From assembly GCA_964525045.1 (NCBI GenBank), contig CAZGFD010000003.1, forward strand, positions 62,001 through 126,000: a DNA stretch of 64,000 bases. The letters run 5' to 3'. Position 1 is the stretch's first letter. The number at the start of each line of letters is the position of its first letter. Shown in pieces: positions 44,120 to 53,673 of the stretch. The notes under the pieces are model-generated. The model searched no databases. It was not told where the DNA came from and saw only the letters and a list, made by a program, of their open reading frames with translations. Source of the DNA: G020348185 sp964525045 (GTDB lineage: Bacteria; Nitrospirota; Nitrospiria; Nitrospirales; UBA8639). The translations under genes and the position numbers were made by a program.

Positions 44120-45475
44120 ATGATTAATCGTTATTCCCTTCCGGGTATGGCGTCGGTCTGGACTCAAACCCGGAAGTATCAACGGTGGCTCGACGTCGAA
44201 TTGGCCGTTTGTGAGGTGATGGAGCAAGTAGGAAAAGTGCCCGGTGGAGTTGCCGCTCGTATAAAGCGAAAGTTTTCCATCGATCCCAAGCGAATTGACA
44301 GGATTGAACAGAAAGTCAAGCATGATGTCATTGCGTTTCTCGAATCGATCGCCGAACAGGTGGGAAAAGATGCTCGGCATCTCCACCTCGGGCTGACCTC
44401 TTCAGATATCCTCGATACTTCGTTGGCTCTTCAGATGGTCGAGGCAGCCGATCTGATCCTTCAGGATCTGGCTCTTCTCCTCGACACTTTGCGGCAACGG
44501 GCGATTGAACACCGTGAAACTCTCATGGTCGGACGCTCCCACGGAATCCATGGAGAACCGATTACCTTCGGGTGGAAACTTGCCATTTGGTATGAAGAGT
44601 TTGAACGGCAGCGCCAACGGCTGGAGGCAGCCAAAAAGGATATCGCGGTTGGGAAACTATCCGGCGCGATGGGCACCTTCGCCCATCTCTCTCCTTCCAT
44701 CGAACAGAGGGTCTGCAAAAAACTTGGACTGAAGCCCGCCCCCATTTCCAACCAAGTTGTTCAACGGGATCGGCATGCAGCGTTTGTATCCGTCCTCTCA
44801 CTGACGGCGGCCAGCATTGAAAAGGTGGCGGTCGAAATCCGGCATTTGCAACGCACTGAAGTGTTGGAAGCTGAAGAATATTTCGATGTCGGACAAAAGG
44901 GGTCCTCAGCGATGCCGCACAAACGCAATCCCGTAGGTTCCGAGAATCTGAGCGGTTTGGCCAGAGTGATACGCGGCCATGGTCTCGCGGCCTTGGAAAA
45001 CGTGGCGCTCTGGCATGAGCGGGATATTAGTCATTCTTCGGTCGAAAGAATCATTTTGCCGGACAGTACGATTCTTCTGGATTATATGCTCGTCAGGTTG
45101 AACAGGATTCTCAAAACATTAGTGGTCTATCCCAAAAGGATGATGACGAACCTGAACCTCACCGGAGGACTGGTGTATTCTCAAAGACTGCTTCTGGCTT
45201 TGGTCGACAAAGGGGCGGTTCGGACTGAGGCGTATGAAGCCGTCCAGGGTCATGCCATGGCTGCCTGGAAAGGGCAGGGAGATTTTCAGAGTTTAGTGGA
45301 AAAGGATGCTTTCATTGCAAAACATTTAAGTCGAAAAGAAATTGCCTCGTGCTTCGACCCTAAACTGTATCTCAAGCACCAAAATCAGATCTACGCGCGG
45401 ATCTTTGGGAAACAGCCTTCAACGAAACACTCCAAACCATCAACCAACAAACCCAAAACCAAATCCAAATCATGA
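44120..45475 (+). CDS. purB: adenylosuccinate lyase
   Basis: A 451-residue fumarase/aspartase-superfamily enzyme acting twice in purine synthesis (SAICAR to AICAR, adenylosuccinate to AMP). The superfamily signature GSSAMPHKRNP lies near residue 259. HLHLGLTSSDILDT near 82 and GRSHGIHGEPITFG near 138 (catalytic His) are intact. The C-terminus is a Lys/Ser/Thr/Pro-rich tail. It is the first gene of the purB-C-S-Q run, 15 bp before purC. The 282-bp stretch 43838-44119 upstream holds no supported gene, and no ribosome site is obvious. Confidence 0.97.
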   Translation: MINRYSLPGMASVWTQTRKYQRWLDVELAVCEVMEQVGKVPGGVAARIKRKFSIDPKRIDRIEQKVKHDVIAFLESIAEQVGKDARHLHLGLTSSDILDTSLALQMVEAADLILQDLALLLDTLRQRAIEHRETLMVGRSHGIHGEPITFGWKLAIWYEEFERQRQRLEAAKKDIAVGKLSGAMGTFAHLSPSIEQRVCKKLGLKPAPISNQVVQRDRHAAFVSVLSLTAASIEKVAVEIRHLQRTEVLEAEEYFDVGQKGSSAMPHKRNPVGSENLSGLARVIRGHGLAALENVALWHERDISHSSVERIILPDSTILLDYMLVRLNRILKTLVVYPKRMMTNLNLTGGLVYSQRLLLALVDKGAVRTEAYEAVQGHAMAAWKGQGDFQSLVEKDAFIAKHLSRKEIASCFDPKLYLKHQNQIYARIFGKQPSTKHSKPSTNKPKTKSKS

Positions 45476-45490
45476 AGGAGTAGGGAACGA

Positions 45491-46195
45491 ATGGAACGCG
45501 GATCATTGTTGTATGAAGGAAAAGCAAAAAAAGTATTTGCTACCACCAATCCTGACCAGGTTATTCAGTATTTCAAAGATGACGCGACAGCCTTTAATGC
45601 GCAGAAACGCGGAACCATTTTTGAAAAAGGGATCGTCAATAATAAGATATCGACTCGGTTATTTAACCTATTAAATGAAGCCGGCATCCCAACACATTTC
45701 CTTGAAGAGCTCAGTGATCGGGAAATGCTGGCCAAACACGTGTCTATCGTCCTTTTAGAAGTTGTGGTTCGAAATCGGGCCACGGGAAGTTTGGTAAAAC
45801 GGTTAGGACTTGAGGATGGGAAGGTGCTTGATCCTCCTCTTCTTGAATTTTTCTATAAGAAGGATGAATTAGATGATCCTTTGGTAACGGAAGATCACAT
45901 TCGGCTACTCAAATTGGCTGATGAATCCTGCTTGGCCCAAATGAAAAGGCTGGCCTTCAACATCAACGATGTGCTCACCCCATTTTTTAAGTCTAGAGGC
46001 ATGCTGTTAGTAGACTTTAAATTAGAATTCGGGTTTTATAAGGATCAGCTCATCCTGGCCGATGAGATCTCTCCCGACACTTGTCGATTGTGGGATATCA
46101 CAAGCGGAGAGATTTTGGATAAGGACCGTTTTCGGAAAGATTTAGGGCGTCTCGAAGAAACCTACCAGGAAGTGTTAAAGCGGGTCAGTGCGTAG
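45491..46195 (+). CDS. purC: phosphoribosylaminoimidazole-succinocarboxamide synthase (SAICAR synthetase)
   Basis: A 234-residue ATP-dependent ligase joining aspartate to CAIR. Motifs: LLYEGKAKKVFAT (about 7-19), FNAQKRGTIFEKG, VVVRNRATGSLVKRLG near residue 92 and VDFKLEFGFYKDQLILADEIS plus SPDTCRLWD near 175-200. Length is normal for the single-domain enzyme. GGAGTAGGGAACG gives a ribosome site before ATG. It lies between purB and purS. Confidence 0.98.
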   Translation: MERGSLLYEGKAKKVFATTNPDQVIQYFKDDATAFNAQKRGTIFEKGIVNNKISTRLFNLLNEAGIPTHFLEELSDREMLAKHVSIVLLEVVVRNRATGSLVKRLGLEDGKVLDPPLLEFFYKKDELDDPLVTEDHIRLLKLADESCLAQMKRLAFNINDVLTPFFKSRGMLLVDFKLEFGFYKDQLILADEISPDTCRLWDITSGEILDKDRFRKDLGRLEETYQEVLKRVSA

Positions 46196-46225
46196 GCGAA
46201 ACATGACAGAACATAGAGTATATCA

Positions 46226-46471
46226 ATGAAAGCCAAAATTTTTGTGACCCTCAAGCATGGTATTCATGATCCTCAAGGCCAAGCCATTCATCAGTCTTTG
46301 ACAACCTTAGGGTTTCAGAATGTAGCTGATGTCCGGATGGGGAAGTTGCTAGAGATCGACCTCAAAGAGACCGATCAGGAAAAAGCCGAAACCATTGTCA
46401 AATCCATGTGCCAAAAACTCCTGGCAAATCCTGTCATTGAAGATTTCCGGTACGAACTTCTCGGGTCCTAA
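46226..46471 (+). CDS. purS: phosphoribosylformylglycinamidine synthase subunit PurS
   Basis: An 81-residue small subunit that docks PurQ on PurL in the three-part FGAM synthase. It shows the family pattern AKIFVTLKHGIHDPQGQAI and DVRMGKLLEIDL. Its presence agrees with the short (751-residue) PurL encoded at 48795. It sits 13 bp before purQ. Confidence 0.96.
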   Translation: MKAKIFVTLKHGIHDPQGQAIHQSLTTLGFQNVADVRMGKLLEIDLKETDQEKAETIVKSMCQKLLANPVIEDFRYELLGS

Positions 46472-46484
46472 GGATGGCACGTCC

Positions 46485-47192
46485 ATGAATATTGGGGTCA
46501 TTGTTTTCCCCGGCTCCAATTGTGACCGAGATTGTTACCATGTGTGTCAGGAAGTGTTAGGACAACAGGCACACCTTATCTGGCATCAAGAAACTTCACT
46601 TCGCGAAGTGGATGCCGTCATCCTTCCTGGCGGGTTTTCTTACGGGGATTATCTTCGGACCGGTTCCATAGCCCGCTTTTCTCCGATTATGGAATCTGTC
46701 AAGAGGTATGCCGCTGGGGGCGGACTCGTTTTAGGTATCTGCAACGGATTTCAAATTTTGTTGGAAGCCGGCCTGTTGCCAGGAGCCATGCATCGGAATC
46801 AAAACCTGTCGTTCATCTGCGAGGATGTCTACGTCAAAGTGGAAAACGCCTCTACTCCTTTTACCGGCCAATGTGAGTCGGGCCAAGTTCTCAAACTGCC
46901 CATTGCCCATGCCGAAGGGAATTATTACACCGATCCTGTGACGCTATCGGCTTTACAAGCCAATGCCCAAATTGTTTTTCGATATTGCGATCGGGAGGGG
47001 AATGTCACCCCGGATTCAAACCCTAATGGCTCGATCGACAATATCGCCGGCATTCGGAATGCGGGGGGAAATGTGCTTGGACTGATGCCCCATCCGGAAC
47101 GGTGTGCCGAAGAAATGCTTAACAACAAAGATGGCCTCTTAATTTTCCAATCGATTCTGAAAACCCTGGACCACCCCGCCGCCAAGTCATAA
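46485..47192 (+). CDS. purQ: phosphoribosylformylglycinamidine synthase subunit PurQ
   Basis: Glutamine amidotransferase subunit of about 235 residues supplying ammonia to PurL. VIVFPGSNCDRDC lies at the N-terminus, the nucleophile Cys is in LGICNGFQIL near residue 86, and the His-Glu pair is in GLMPHPERCAEEML near 203. The ATG at 46485 is preceded by AAGGATGG; a longer in-frame start inside purS is unlikely. The purL partner lies 1.6 kb further on, beyond an inverted gene. Confidence 0.97.
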   Translation: MNIGVIVFPGSNCDRDCYHVCQEVLGQQAHLIWHQETSLREVDAVILPGGFSYGDYLRTGSIARFSPIMESVKRYAAGGGLVLGICNGFQILLEAGLLPGAMHRNQNLSFICEDVYVKVENASTPFTGQCESGQVLKLPIAHAEGNYYTDPVTLSALQANAQIVFRYCDREGNVTPDSNPNGSIDNIAGIRNAGGNVLGLMPHPERCAEEMLNNKDGLLIFQSILKTLDHPAAKS

Positions 47193-47359
47193 GCCATTTC
47201 ATATTTTTGGTAAGAGCAACCCTTTCAACCTCGATTTGATCGGAATTCCGCGCACATAGCTTCCGAGCCCCACCTTACAAAGGAGTGCCAAAGCATTGGC
47301 ATCCTAGATTCTCACATTAGAAGATTTTTTGTGATGAATCGGTTTTCAAAGAGTTCTTT

Positions 47360-47971
47360 CTAAATAATTCGGGTTTTCTTAAAGGTATGAAGGATACTTG
47401 CTCGAATAAATAGAACGATATGCGTGGTGGTAGGGATCATGGCTGAGATACCAATGAGGATTCCAAAATAAATGTTCCTGAGATTATCTGTGGGATTGGA
47501 TACGGCGGAGACGAGCATTTGTTCGTAAACTTCGTTTCGCGCGGAGAGGGTTCGGCGTGAGGCTTCGAACAGATTAATGACCCATCCGGAGAAGGAAAAG
47601 ACGAACAATACCCAAAATGTGGCAATCACCGCGATGACGAAATCTAAAGAAAGATGGGCGACATACTCGGTATTTTTGCGGCAGACGAGTGCCCGACGAA
47701 TGATGATAATGGTGACAAAAAAAGATAAACTATCGAACAAGGCCCCTAAGATTCCAACCGGAAACTGAATCTTAAAATAATAAGCCCCCTTATCACCTCT
47801 CAACAATTCAGGAAACGCCGTCGTCATGGCAAACCAATAACACACGACGTTCACGACAATAAAAAAGACAAACAGCTTTGGGAAAAAATTTTTAATGGAT
47901 CCACGGTTGTGCTCGTAAAAATCCAGTAAGTCTCGCAAGGAATGTTTCCAGATATGAAAAATACGATCCAT
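47360..47971 (-). CDS. multi-pass membrane protein of unknown function
   Basis: About 203 residues with four hydrophobic segments: LFVFFIVVNVVCYWFA near 27-42, the VGILGALFDSLSFFVTIIII region near 72-91, FVIAVIATFWVLFVFSFSG near 110-128 and IYFGILIGISAMIPTTTHIV near 167-186. The family is not recognised. I choose the ATG at 47971, with TAGGA 9-13 bp upstream; an in-frame start at 48070 would add a Cys/His-rich leader unlike the rest. It is the only minus-strand gene in the purine region and separates purQ from purL. Confidence 0.72.
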   Translation of the reverse strand: MDRIFHIWKHSLRDLLDFYEHNRGSIKNFFPKLFVFFIVVNVVCYWFAMTTAFPELLRGDKGAYYFKIQFPVGILGALFDSLSFFVTIIIIRRALVCRKNTEYVAHLSLDFVIAVIATFWVLFVFSFSGWVINLFEASRRTLSARNEVYEQMLVSAVSNPTDNLRNIYFGILIGISAMIPTTTHIVLFIRASILHTFKKTRII

Positions 47972-48794
47972 ACTGATTTGTCCTAATTTGCTGAACGCGA
48001 GGCGTTGGCGCACAATTGGCCCGTGAGCCTGGGGGCAGTGACAATGGCTCGTGACAAAAAATGCCAACACTTTCCGATATTGTATTCGTAATTTGTCGTA
48101 AAATATAGAGATTTTAAACGCTATTTTGGGGGCAATGGGAAACGTACCGAAGAGGCCGGGGGTTGGTAATTAGGCCCTCCAGCGATTTCAAGAATGAGAG
48201 GGGCAGGTTGCGAGAAGAGCCTTCCCGCCCTTTGTGCACTCCTTGCCCCCAGGATATTCCCAAGAAATCCGACACCCAGGGGAGCGGTGAGGGGTGCGAA
48301 GGGCAAGGGGGAGTGTTGGCTCCGGAATGGAACCGAATGGAGGCGGAGGGAATCGAGTCTTGGTTGGGCTCAGGCCGTTTGAAAGGGCGCGGAGGCCTGC
48401 ACCGGTGCACGCGGCGGGGCTTTAGGGGGGCAGACCCACACTCTTTTTTACCCCACACGAAAGTACTGAAAAAATTTTAATTTAAGCCACTCAGTTTTTG
48501 CATTTAAAATTAGAGTGACGAATATTTTTCAGGGTTTCTACGCGCATTTTCCTTATAGTTTTCAGAATGCCTTTTTGTTTAATCAGTTGAAGTCTTTTCC
48601 TCACATTTGATTGCAGATGAGTCATTGAGGTATTAAGACAGAGTATTTGCATCTGTGCTTTTCTAATATCATTCATAGACCGATTGACCTTTGCTACCCT
48701 CACCCTTACCCTCTCCCTTAAAGGGAGAGGGGATTAATTGGGTGCGAGAGTTTTTGGGCTTAAAGTAACAGTTTAAGATTTCGCTTAACCCTTT
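47972..48794. other. 823-bp non-coding stretch with a GC-rich tract in the purQ-purL interval
   Basis: No gene is supported here. From about 48121 to 48475 the DNA is G-rich on the plus strand and includes the 12-bp palindrome TGCACCGGTGCA (48398-48409). From 48476 it turns A/T-rich, then ends in a family 1 hairpin repeat (48697-48732). Open frames of 60-115 codons exist on both strands, but their sequences are Pro/Arg/Gly-rich or low complexity and lack ribosome sites. Confidence 0.5.
48697..48732. repeat. hairpin repeat, family 1, copy E
   Basis: CCCTCACCCTTACCCTCTCC then CTTAAAGGGAGAGGGG. The inner arms CCCTCTCCCTT/AAGGGAGAGGG are fully complementary around a short loop. It lies 62 bp before purL. 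Confidence 0.8.
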
Positions 48795-51050
48795 ATGTCC
48801 TCACCTACCAGTCCCATTACCAAAGACCTCATTGCCCAACATGGTCTGTCTGAAGACGAATACCAGCAAATTCTGACCCATCTCGGGCGAGAGCCCAATC
48901 TGACCGAATTAGGCGTCTTTTCCGTCATGTGGAGCGAGCATTGTAGTTACAAGAGCTCCCGCGTGCATTTGAAGCGGTTGCCCACGGATGGTGAGCGAGT
49001 GGTTCAGGGCCCGGGCGAGAATGCCGGGGCGGTCGATATTGGGGATGGATTGGCTGCCGTGTTTAAAATGGAATCCCATAATCACCCATCCTTTATTGAG
49101 CCATTTCAAGGGGCGGCCACGGGGGTTGGTGGGATATTGAGAGACATTTTCACGATGGGCGCCCGGCCCATTGCTTTATTGGATTCCCTGCGGTTTGGGG
49201 AATTGGATTTGCCTCAAAACCGACATCTACTCAAAGGGGTCGTCTCCGGCATCGCGTGGTATGGTAATTGTATTGGGGTTCCGACTATCGGAGGCGAAGT
49301 CTCCTTTAATGACATTTACTCCAAGAATCCGCTTGTGAATGTATTTTGCCTGGGCATTGTGAAGAAGGATCGGCTACTCAGAGGTTTAGCTCGCGGCGCG
49401 GGCAACTCGGTTCTGTACATTGGGGCCAAGACGGGGAGGGATGGTATTCATGGTGCGACTATGGCCTCCGATAGTTTTGATGACCAGTCGAGCGCCAAAC
49501 GTCCGAATGTGCAAGTCGGGGATCCGTTCCTGGAAAAATTGCTCCTGGAGGCTTGTTTGGAATTTTTGGAAAAAGATCTGCTTGTGGGCATTCAGGATAT
49601 GGGAGCCGCGGGCCTGACGAGTTCCTCTTGCGAAATGGCTTCTCGGGCGGGAACCGGCATTGAATTAGAAATGGCCAATGTCCCACGACGTGAACCCAAT
49701 ATGACTCCCTATGAAATTCTTCTTTCTGAGTCACAAGAACGGATGTTACTTGTCGCGAAACCTGAGAAACAGGACGAGGTTATGGCGATATGCCGTAAAT
49801 GGGGAATTGATGCGGCAGTGGTGGGAAAGGTCACTGATGATGGCATGCTTCGGGTTAAAGAACATGGGCAGACGGTTGCTGAGATTCCGGCAAAAGCCTT
49901 GGCGGAGGAAGGGCCACGATACGACCGGCCGGCGGTTCCTCCTCAATATCAGGAGATGCTGCAATCCCTGATGATTGAAAACCTTCCTGATGTGAAACAT
50001 CCAGATGAGGTCTTAATTACACTGCTTCAGTCCCCGACCATTGCCAGCAAGCGTTGGATCTTTCGTCAGTACGACCATATGGTGGGCATCAATACGCTGG
50101 TCCTTCCTGGATCAGATGCGGCCGTAGTTCGTATTAAAGGAACAGATAAGGCGCTTGCGCTGACCACTGACGGCAATAGCCGGTATTGTCTGTTAAATCC
50201 CTATGTCGGAGGCATGTTAGCCGTGGCAGAGGCGGCACGGAATCTTGTGTGTTCGGGGGCTGAACCCATCGGAGTCACAGACTGTCTGAATTTTGGGAAT
50301 CCCGAACGACCGGATATCATGTGGCAATTGGTCGTGGCCATCGAGGGGATCGCTGATGGATGCCGTTCAATGAATATTCCCGTCGTGAGCGGCAATGTGA
50401 GCCTGTATAATGAAACCAACGAGCTGTCAATTTATCCTACCCCTATACTTGGCATGGTCGGATTAGTTGAGCCGGTCGGGCAAATGACCACGCAATGGTT
50501 CAAAGACGTGGGGGATCATATTATCTTACTAGGGGATACCAAAGAGGATCTCGGCGGAACGGAGTACCTCAAGCGTATTCATCACAAGGAACAAGGAACC
50601 CCACCGTGGTTGGATCTTGATCAAGAAAAAGCCGTCCAACAATGCGTCCTGACTCTAATCAAGAAGGGATTGGTCAAGTCCGCCCATGATTGCTCAGATG
50701 GTGGCTTGGCCGTTACACTATCAGAATGTTGTGTTTCACACCCCAGGGAGCCCATTGGGGCTTCCATCCGTCTTCATCAAAAGGGGTTGCGATTAGATGC
50801 CTTGTTGTTTGGGGAAAGTCCTTCCCGTGTGGTGCTCACCGTTGCGGCGCAAGACGTTGAACAGGCGTTGATTCAAGCGCGTGAGTTTTCCATTTCGGGT
50901 GTCTCAATTGGAGAAGTCGGAGGAGACCGGTTGACCGTTGCCGTGCTTTCTGATTCAGGATCTGAAAATTCTTCTCTTTCCCTTTCTGTTGAAAGGCTCT
51001 CTGAAGTCTGGGGGAAATCCTTGGAGCGTGCCCTTCATTCGGAAGGGTGA
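48795..51050 (+). CDS. purL: phosphoribosylformylglycinamidine synthase subunit PurL
   Basis: A 751-residue small-type PurL that makes FGAM from FGAR, ATP and ammonia with PurS and PurQ. Motifs: MWSEHCSYKSSR near residue 43, KMESHNHPSFIEPFQGAATG near 92-111, GGEVSFNDIY near 172, and the second-half TDCLNFGNPERPD near 494 and SAHDCSDGGLAVTLSECC near 630. Length excludes the large fused PurL of enteric bacteria. No ribosome site is clear before the ATG at 48795. Confidence 0.98.
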   Translation: MSSPTSPITKDLIAQHGLSEDEYQQILTHLGREPNLTELGVFSVMWSEHCSYKSSRVHLKRLPTDGERVVQGPGENAGAVDIGDGLAAVFKMESHNHPSFIEPFQGAATGVGGILRDIFTMGARPIALLDSLRFGELDLPQNRHLLKGVVSGIAWYGNCIGVPTIGGEVSFNDIYSKNPLVNVFCLGIVKKDRLLRGLARGAGNSVLYIGAKTGRDGIHGATMASDSFDDQSSAKRPNVQVGDPFLEKLLLEACLEFLEKDLLVGIQDMGAAGLTSSSCEMASRAGTGIELEMANVPRREPNMTPYEILLSESQERMLLVAKPEKQDEVMAICRKWGIDAAVVGKVTDDGMLRVKEHGQTVAEIPAKALAEEGPRYDRPAVPPQYQEMLQSLMIENLPDVKHPDEVLITLLQSPTIASKRWIFRQYDHMVGINTLVLPGSDAAVVRIKGTDKALALTTDGNSRYCLLNPYVGGMLAVAEAARNLVCSGAEPIGVTDCLNFGNPERPDIMWQLVVAIEGIADGCRSMNIPVVSGNVSLYNETNELSIYPTPILGMVGLVEPVGQMTTQWFKDVGDHIILLGDTKEDLGGTEYLKRIHHKEQGTPPWLDLDQEKAVQQCVLTLIKKGLVKSAHDCSDGGLAVTLSECCVSHPREPIGASIRLHQKGLRLDALLFGESPSRVVLTVAAQDVEQALIQAREFSISGVSIGEVGGDRLTVAVLSDSGSENSSLSLSVERLSEVWGKSLERALHSEG

Positions 51051-51213
51051 TGTCATAAGTTAAATATTCAGGTTCAAAGACGAAGGGGTTCTCTATACAG
51101 AACCGTCAACCTGAGCCACCAAATTTCCGGGCCCTCCTTTTTAATCAATGAAATCTATGAGACCTCTTTTCTTTAGCATGCTCTCTTTTCTTCAGGTTCG
51201 TGGAGGGTAACCC

Positions 51214-52641
51214 ATGCTCATTCACCCGGATAAATTTCGCGAGGAATGTGCGGTATTTGGTATCTATGGCCACCGCGAGGCCGCGAATCTGACCTATCTC
51301 GGATTGTATGCCCTTCAACATCGCGGCCAGGAAGGATCCGGCATCGTCTCTTCGGACGGGGAGCGAATCCACCAACAAAAGGGAATGGGGCTGGTTGCGG
51401 ATATCTTTTCAAGAAAATTGTTAAAGGGCCTGCCTGGCTCAAAGGCGATTGGCCATAATCGGTATTCGACCGCGGGAGATACCGATCTCAAAAACGTCCA
51501 ACCCTTGACCGTGAATTTCGCCTTCGGGAACCTGGCGTTAGCCCATAACGGCAACCTGATCAACTCTTCCGTCCTTCGCAGCGAACTTGAAGCCTATGGC
51601 GCAATATTTCAATCGGATTCAGACAGTGAAGTCATTGTTCATTTAGTGGCACATTCACAAGGCGATACCTTGCTCAGTCGGGTGATCGATGCCTTGAACC
51701 TGGTCCGAGGAGCATTTTCTGTCCTGGTCTTGACCGACAAACAATTGATTGCCGCTCGCGACCCCTACGGACTCAGACCTCTTTGCCTGGGCCGGCTTAA
51801 GGGTAGTTGGGTCGTGGCTTCTGAAACCTGTGCCTTTGACCTGATCGGGGCTGAGTTTTTGAGAGAAATTGCCCCAGGGGAAATGGTCGTTGTTGATGAT
51901 ACCGGAATCCAGTCGTACTTCCCATTTATTGAACGGAAACCCGCCCAATGTATTTTTGAGTATGTGTATTTTTCCAGACCCGACTCCAAAATTTTTGGTG
52001 GAAATTCAGTGTATCCCATACGAAAAGCCTTAGGACGGCAATTGGCCAAAGAATGTCCGGCGGAAGCCGATTTGGTTATTCCGGTTCCGGATTCCGGAGT
52101 CCCGGCCGCGCTGGGATTTGCCGAAGGTATGGGTCTCCCATATGAAATGGGGCTTACTCGTAATCACTATGTCGGTCGAACCTTTATTGAACCTAAGCAA
52201 GCGATTCGTCATTTTGGTGTGAAATTGAAGCTCAACACCGTGCCTGACATTTTGGAAGGCAAACGGGTGGTGGTGGTGGATGATTCCCTGGTTCGTGGAA
52301 CGACCAGTCGCAAAATTGTCAAAATGATACGTCAAGCCGGGGCACGGAAAATTCACATGCGCATCAGTTCGCCTCCGGTGATTGCGCCTTGTTTTTACGG
52401 TATTGATACCCCGACACAAAAGGAACTCATTGGCTTCAGGCAAAGTATTGAAGAAATTCGAAAATACATTACTGCCGATAGTCTGGCGTATCTGAGTTTG
52501 AAAGGAATGTTGGAAATGGCTCCCGGTCAGGCGGATCAGTATTGTAATGCTTGTTTCACCGAACAGTATCCTATTTCCTTCACCAAAGCAGAACAACTTC
52601 AGCTTGGTTTGTTCGAACCTCCTCAATTTCCCCGCAAATAG
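51214..52641 (+). CDS. purF: amidophosphoribosyltransferase
   Basis: A 475-residue first committed enzyme of purine synthesis. An 11-residue propeptide precedes the N-terminal nucleophile Cys in REECAVFGIYG. The glutaminase domain shows ALQHRGQEGSGI and GHNRYSTAG. The PRPP loop VVVVDDSLVRGTTSRKI is near residue 350. Cysteines at positions expected for the 4Fe-4S cluster of the Bacillus-type enzyme are present (AQCIFEYVYF, APCFYGID, YCNACF). GGAGGGT gives a good ribosome site. Confidence 0.98.
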   Translation: MLIHPDKFREECAVFGIYGHREAANLTYLGLYALQHRGQEGSGIVSSDGERIHQQKGMGLVADIFSRKLLKGLPGSKAIGHNRYSTAGDTDLKNVQPLTVNFAFGNLALAHNGNLINSSVLRSELEAYGAIFQSDSDSEVIVHLVAHSQGDTLLSRVIDALNLVRGAFSVLVLTDKQLIAARDPYGLRPLCLGRLKGSWVVASETCAFDLIGAEFLREIAPGEMVVVDDTGIQSYFPFIERKPAQCIFEYVYFSRPDSKIFGGNSVYPIRKALGRQLAKECPAEADLVIPVPDSGVPAALGFAEGMGLPYEMGLTRNHYVGRTFIEPKQAIRHFGVKLKLNTVPDILEGKRVVVVDDSLVRGTTSRKIVKMIRQAGARKIHMRISSPPVIAPCFYGIDTPTQKELIGFRQSIEEIRKYITADSLAYLSLKGMLEMAPGQADQYCNACFTEQYPISFTKAEQLQLGLFEPPQFPRK

Positions 52642-52775
52642 CGGCCTTTCATTCCCCCTACTTTATTGCCCGAAAAAAAATTCCTGTGCTAACATTGGAA
52701 TCTGGGGTTTTGATGGGTCTCGGCCTACTGATTTTCCCAAAACAGGCTGTGGACCAAAATCCTAATGAAGTATTT

Positions 52776-52800
52776 CCGAGTTTCAGGTTTCACGTTTCAG
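52776..52800. repeat. single TTTCGGG-like motif (family 2)
   Basis: CCGAGTTTCAGGTTTCACGT then TTCAG. It is a degenerate run of the family 2 unit downstream of purF. No clear inverted partner is nearby, though CCCTGAACGTGAAACG at about 53727-53742 is a possible distant one. The 52642-52901 gap holds nothing else I can support. Confidence 0.45.
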
Positions 52801-52901
52801 AGAGAGAGATGAGTGTTGGACTTTGACCCATTTCCCGATTTTAAGGTAGGTGCATAACTGAGAATCAGAGATTTCCGAACTGTCACTTATAGGAGGAAAC
52901 C

Positions 52902-53453
52902 ATGAAAAATCGATATTTGACTATAGGCTTGGGTCTTTGCCTTCTTCTCGTGATTACCAGCACAAGCGCGTTTACAGCGGGGTTTTTTAAAATCGGAGAG
53001 CCTGCACCTTCATTTTCTCTGACCTCTATTAAAGGGGAATCGGTGGCCCTGTCCGATCTCCAGGGTAAAGTCATTGTGCTTGGTCTTTTCCATATTTGTG
53101 AACCCTGTTTGATTCAAGGCACGAATCTTCAAAAAGTCCATGAAGCGACCCAAGGGAAAAATGTGGCGGTCGTCGGGGTTAATTCGTCAGGAGATTCAAA
53201 GGCGGATATCATGGAATTTCTTCAAAGTTTTCCTGTTACGGTGACCTATCCGTATTTAATTGATCCTCAACAGGAAACCGACCGCTTATATGGCGGAGGA
53301 CGATTTATTCCGAATGTGTATATCATTGACCAGCAGGGCGTGATTCGCTGGCAACGGGTGGGAAATATGGATCTCGCTGATTATACGGTGATCGTCGAAG
53401 AAGTCGAAAAGCTCTTAGCGGCCGGGTCCTCTTCGGGAAGTAGTCCATTGTAG
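52902..53453 (+). CDS. exported thioredoxin-like (redoxin/TlpA-type) protein
   Basis: A 183-residue periplasmic thiol-disulfide protein. A signal segment (LGLCLLLVITSTSAFTAGFF, about 10-29) is followed by an AhpC/TlpA domain: GEPAPSFSLTSIKGESVALS near 34 and the active site ICEPC near residues 66-70 (CxxC). FIPNVYIIDQQGVIRW, with the cis-Pro region, is near 135. Such proteins reduce disulfides, often in cytochrome c maturation. It has a strong ribosome site (TAGGAGGAAACC). The Ser/Gly tail is unconserved. Confidence 0.9.
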   Translation: MKNRYLTIGLGLCLLLVITSTSAFTAGFFKIGEPAPSFSLTSIKGESVALSDLQGKVIVLGLFHICEPCLIQGTNLQKVHEATQGKNVAVVGVNSSGDSKADIMEFLQSFPVTVTYPYLIDPQQETDRLYGGGRFIPNVYIIDQQGVIRWQRVGNMDLADYTVIVEEVEKLLAAGSSSGSSPL

Positions 53454-53513
53454 AGGTAGAATGCAACCGGCGGTTTTATTCTCTCCTCCTTCCTTTTATT
53501 GAGGTCTTCTTGT

Positions 53514-53550
53514 CCCCTCGCCCCTTTGGGGAGAGGGTGAGGGTGGGGGG
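53514..53550. repeat. hairpin repeat, family 1, copy F
   Basis: CCCCTCGCCCCTTTGGGGAG then AGGGTGAGGGTGGGG. It is 61 bp after the redoxin gene and may end its transcript. Confidence 0.75.
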
Positions 53551-53673
53551 GGGAAACACGAGATAGCTGAGGAAAGATTAGGATTTTGGGGCAATGGGGC
53601 TTGAGAAATGGTTTATTTCTCCCGGTTTTTAGGTTGCCTGGAATGGCGTTACCGCGAGCTCTGGTGTGCGGCA

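Noticed and set aside
43891..44127. 78-codon frame between nusB and purB
   Set aside because: No ribosome site, overlaps the purB start, and the translation is basic low-similarity sequence.
48114..48480. Open frames of 105-114 codons on both strands in the GC-rich tract
   Set aside because: Arg/Pro/Gly-rich translations without family resemblance or ribosome sites; long frames are expected in G-rich DNA.
48491..48703. 70-codon minus-strand frame with Lys/Arg-rich translation
   Set aside because: Low-complexity A/T-rich DNA, no ribosome site, no recognisable protein; kept as non-coding.
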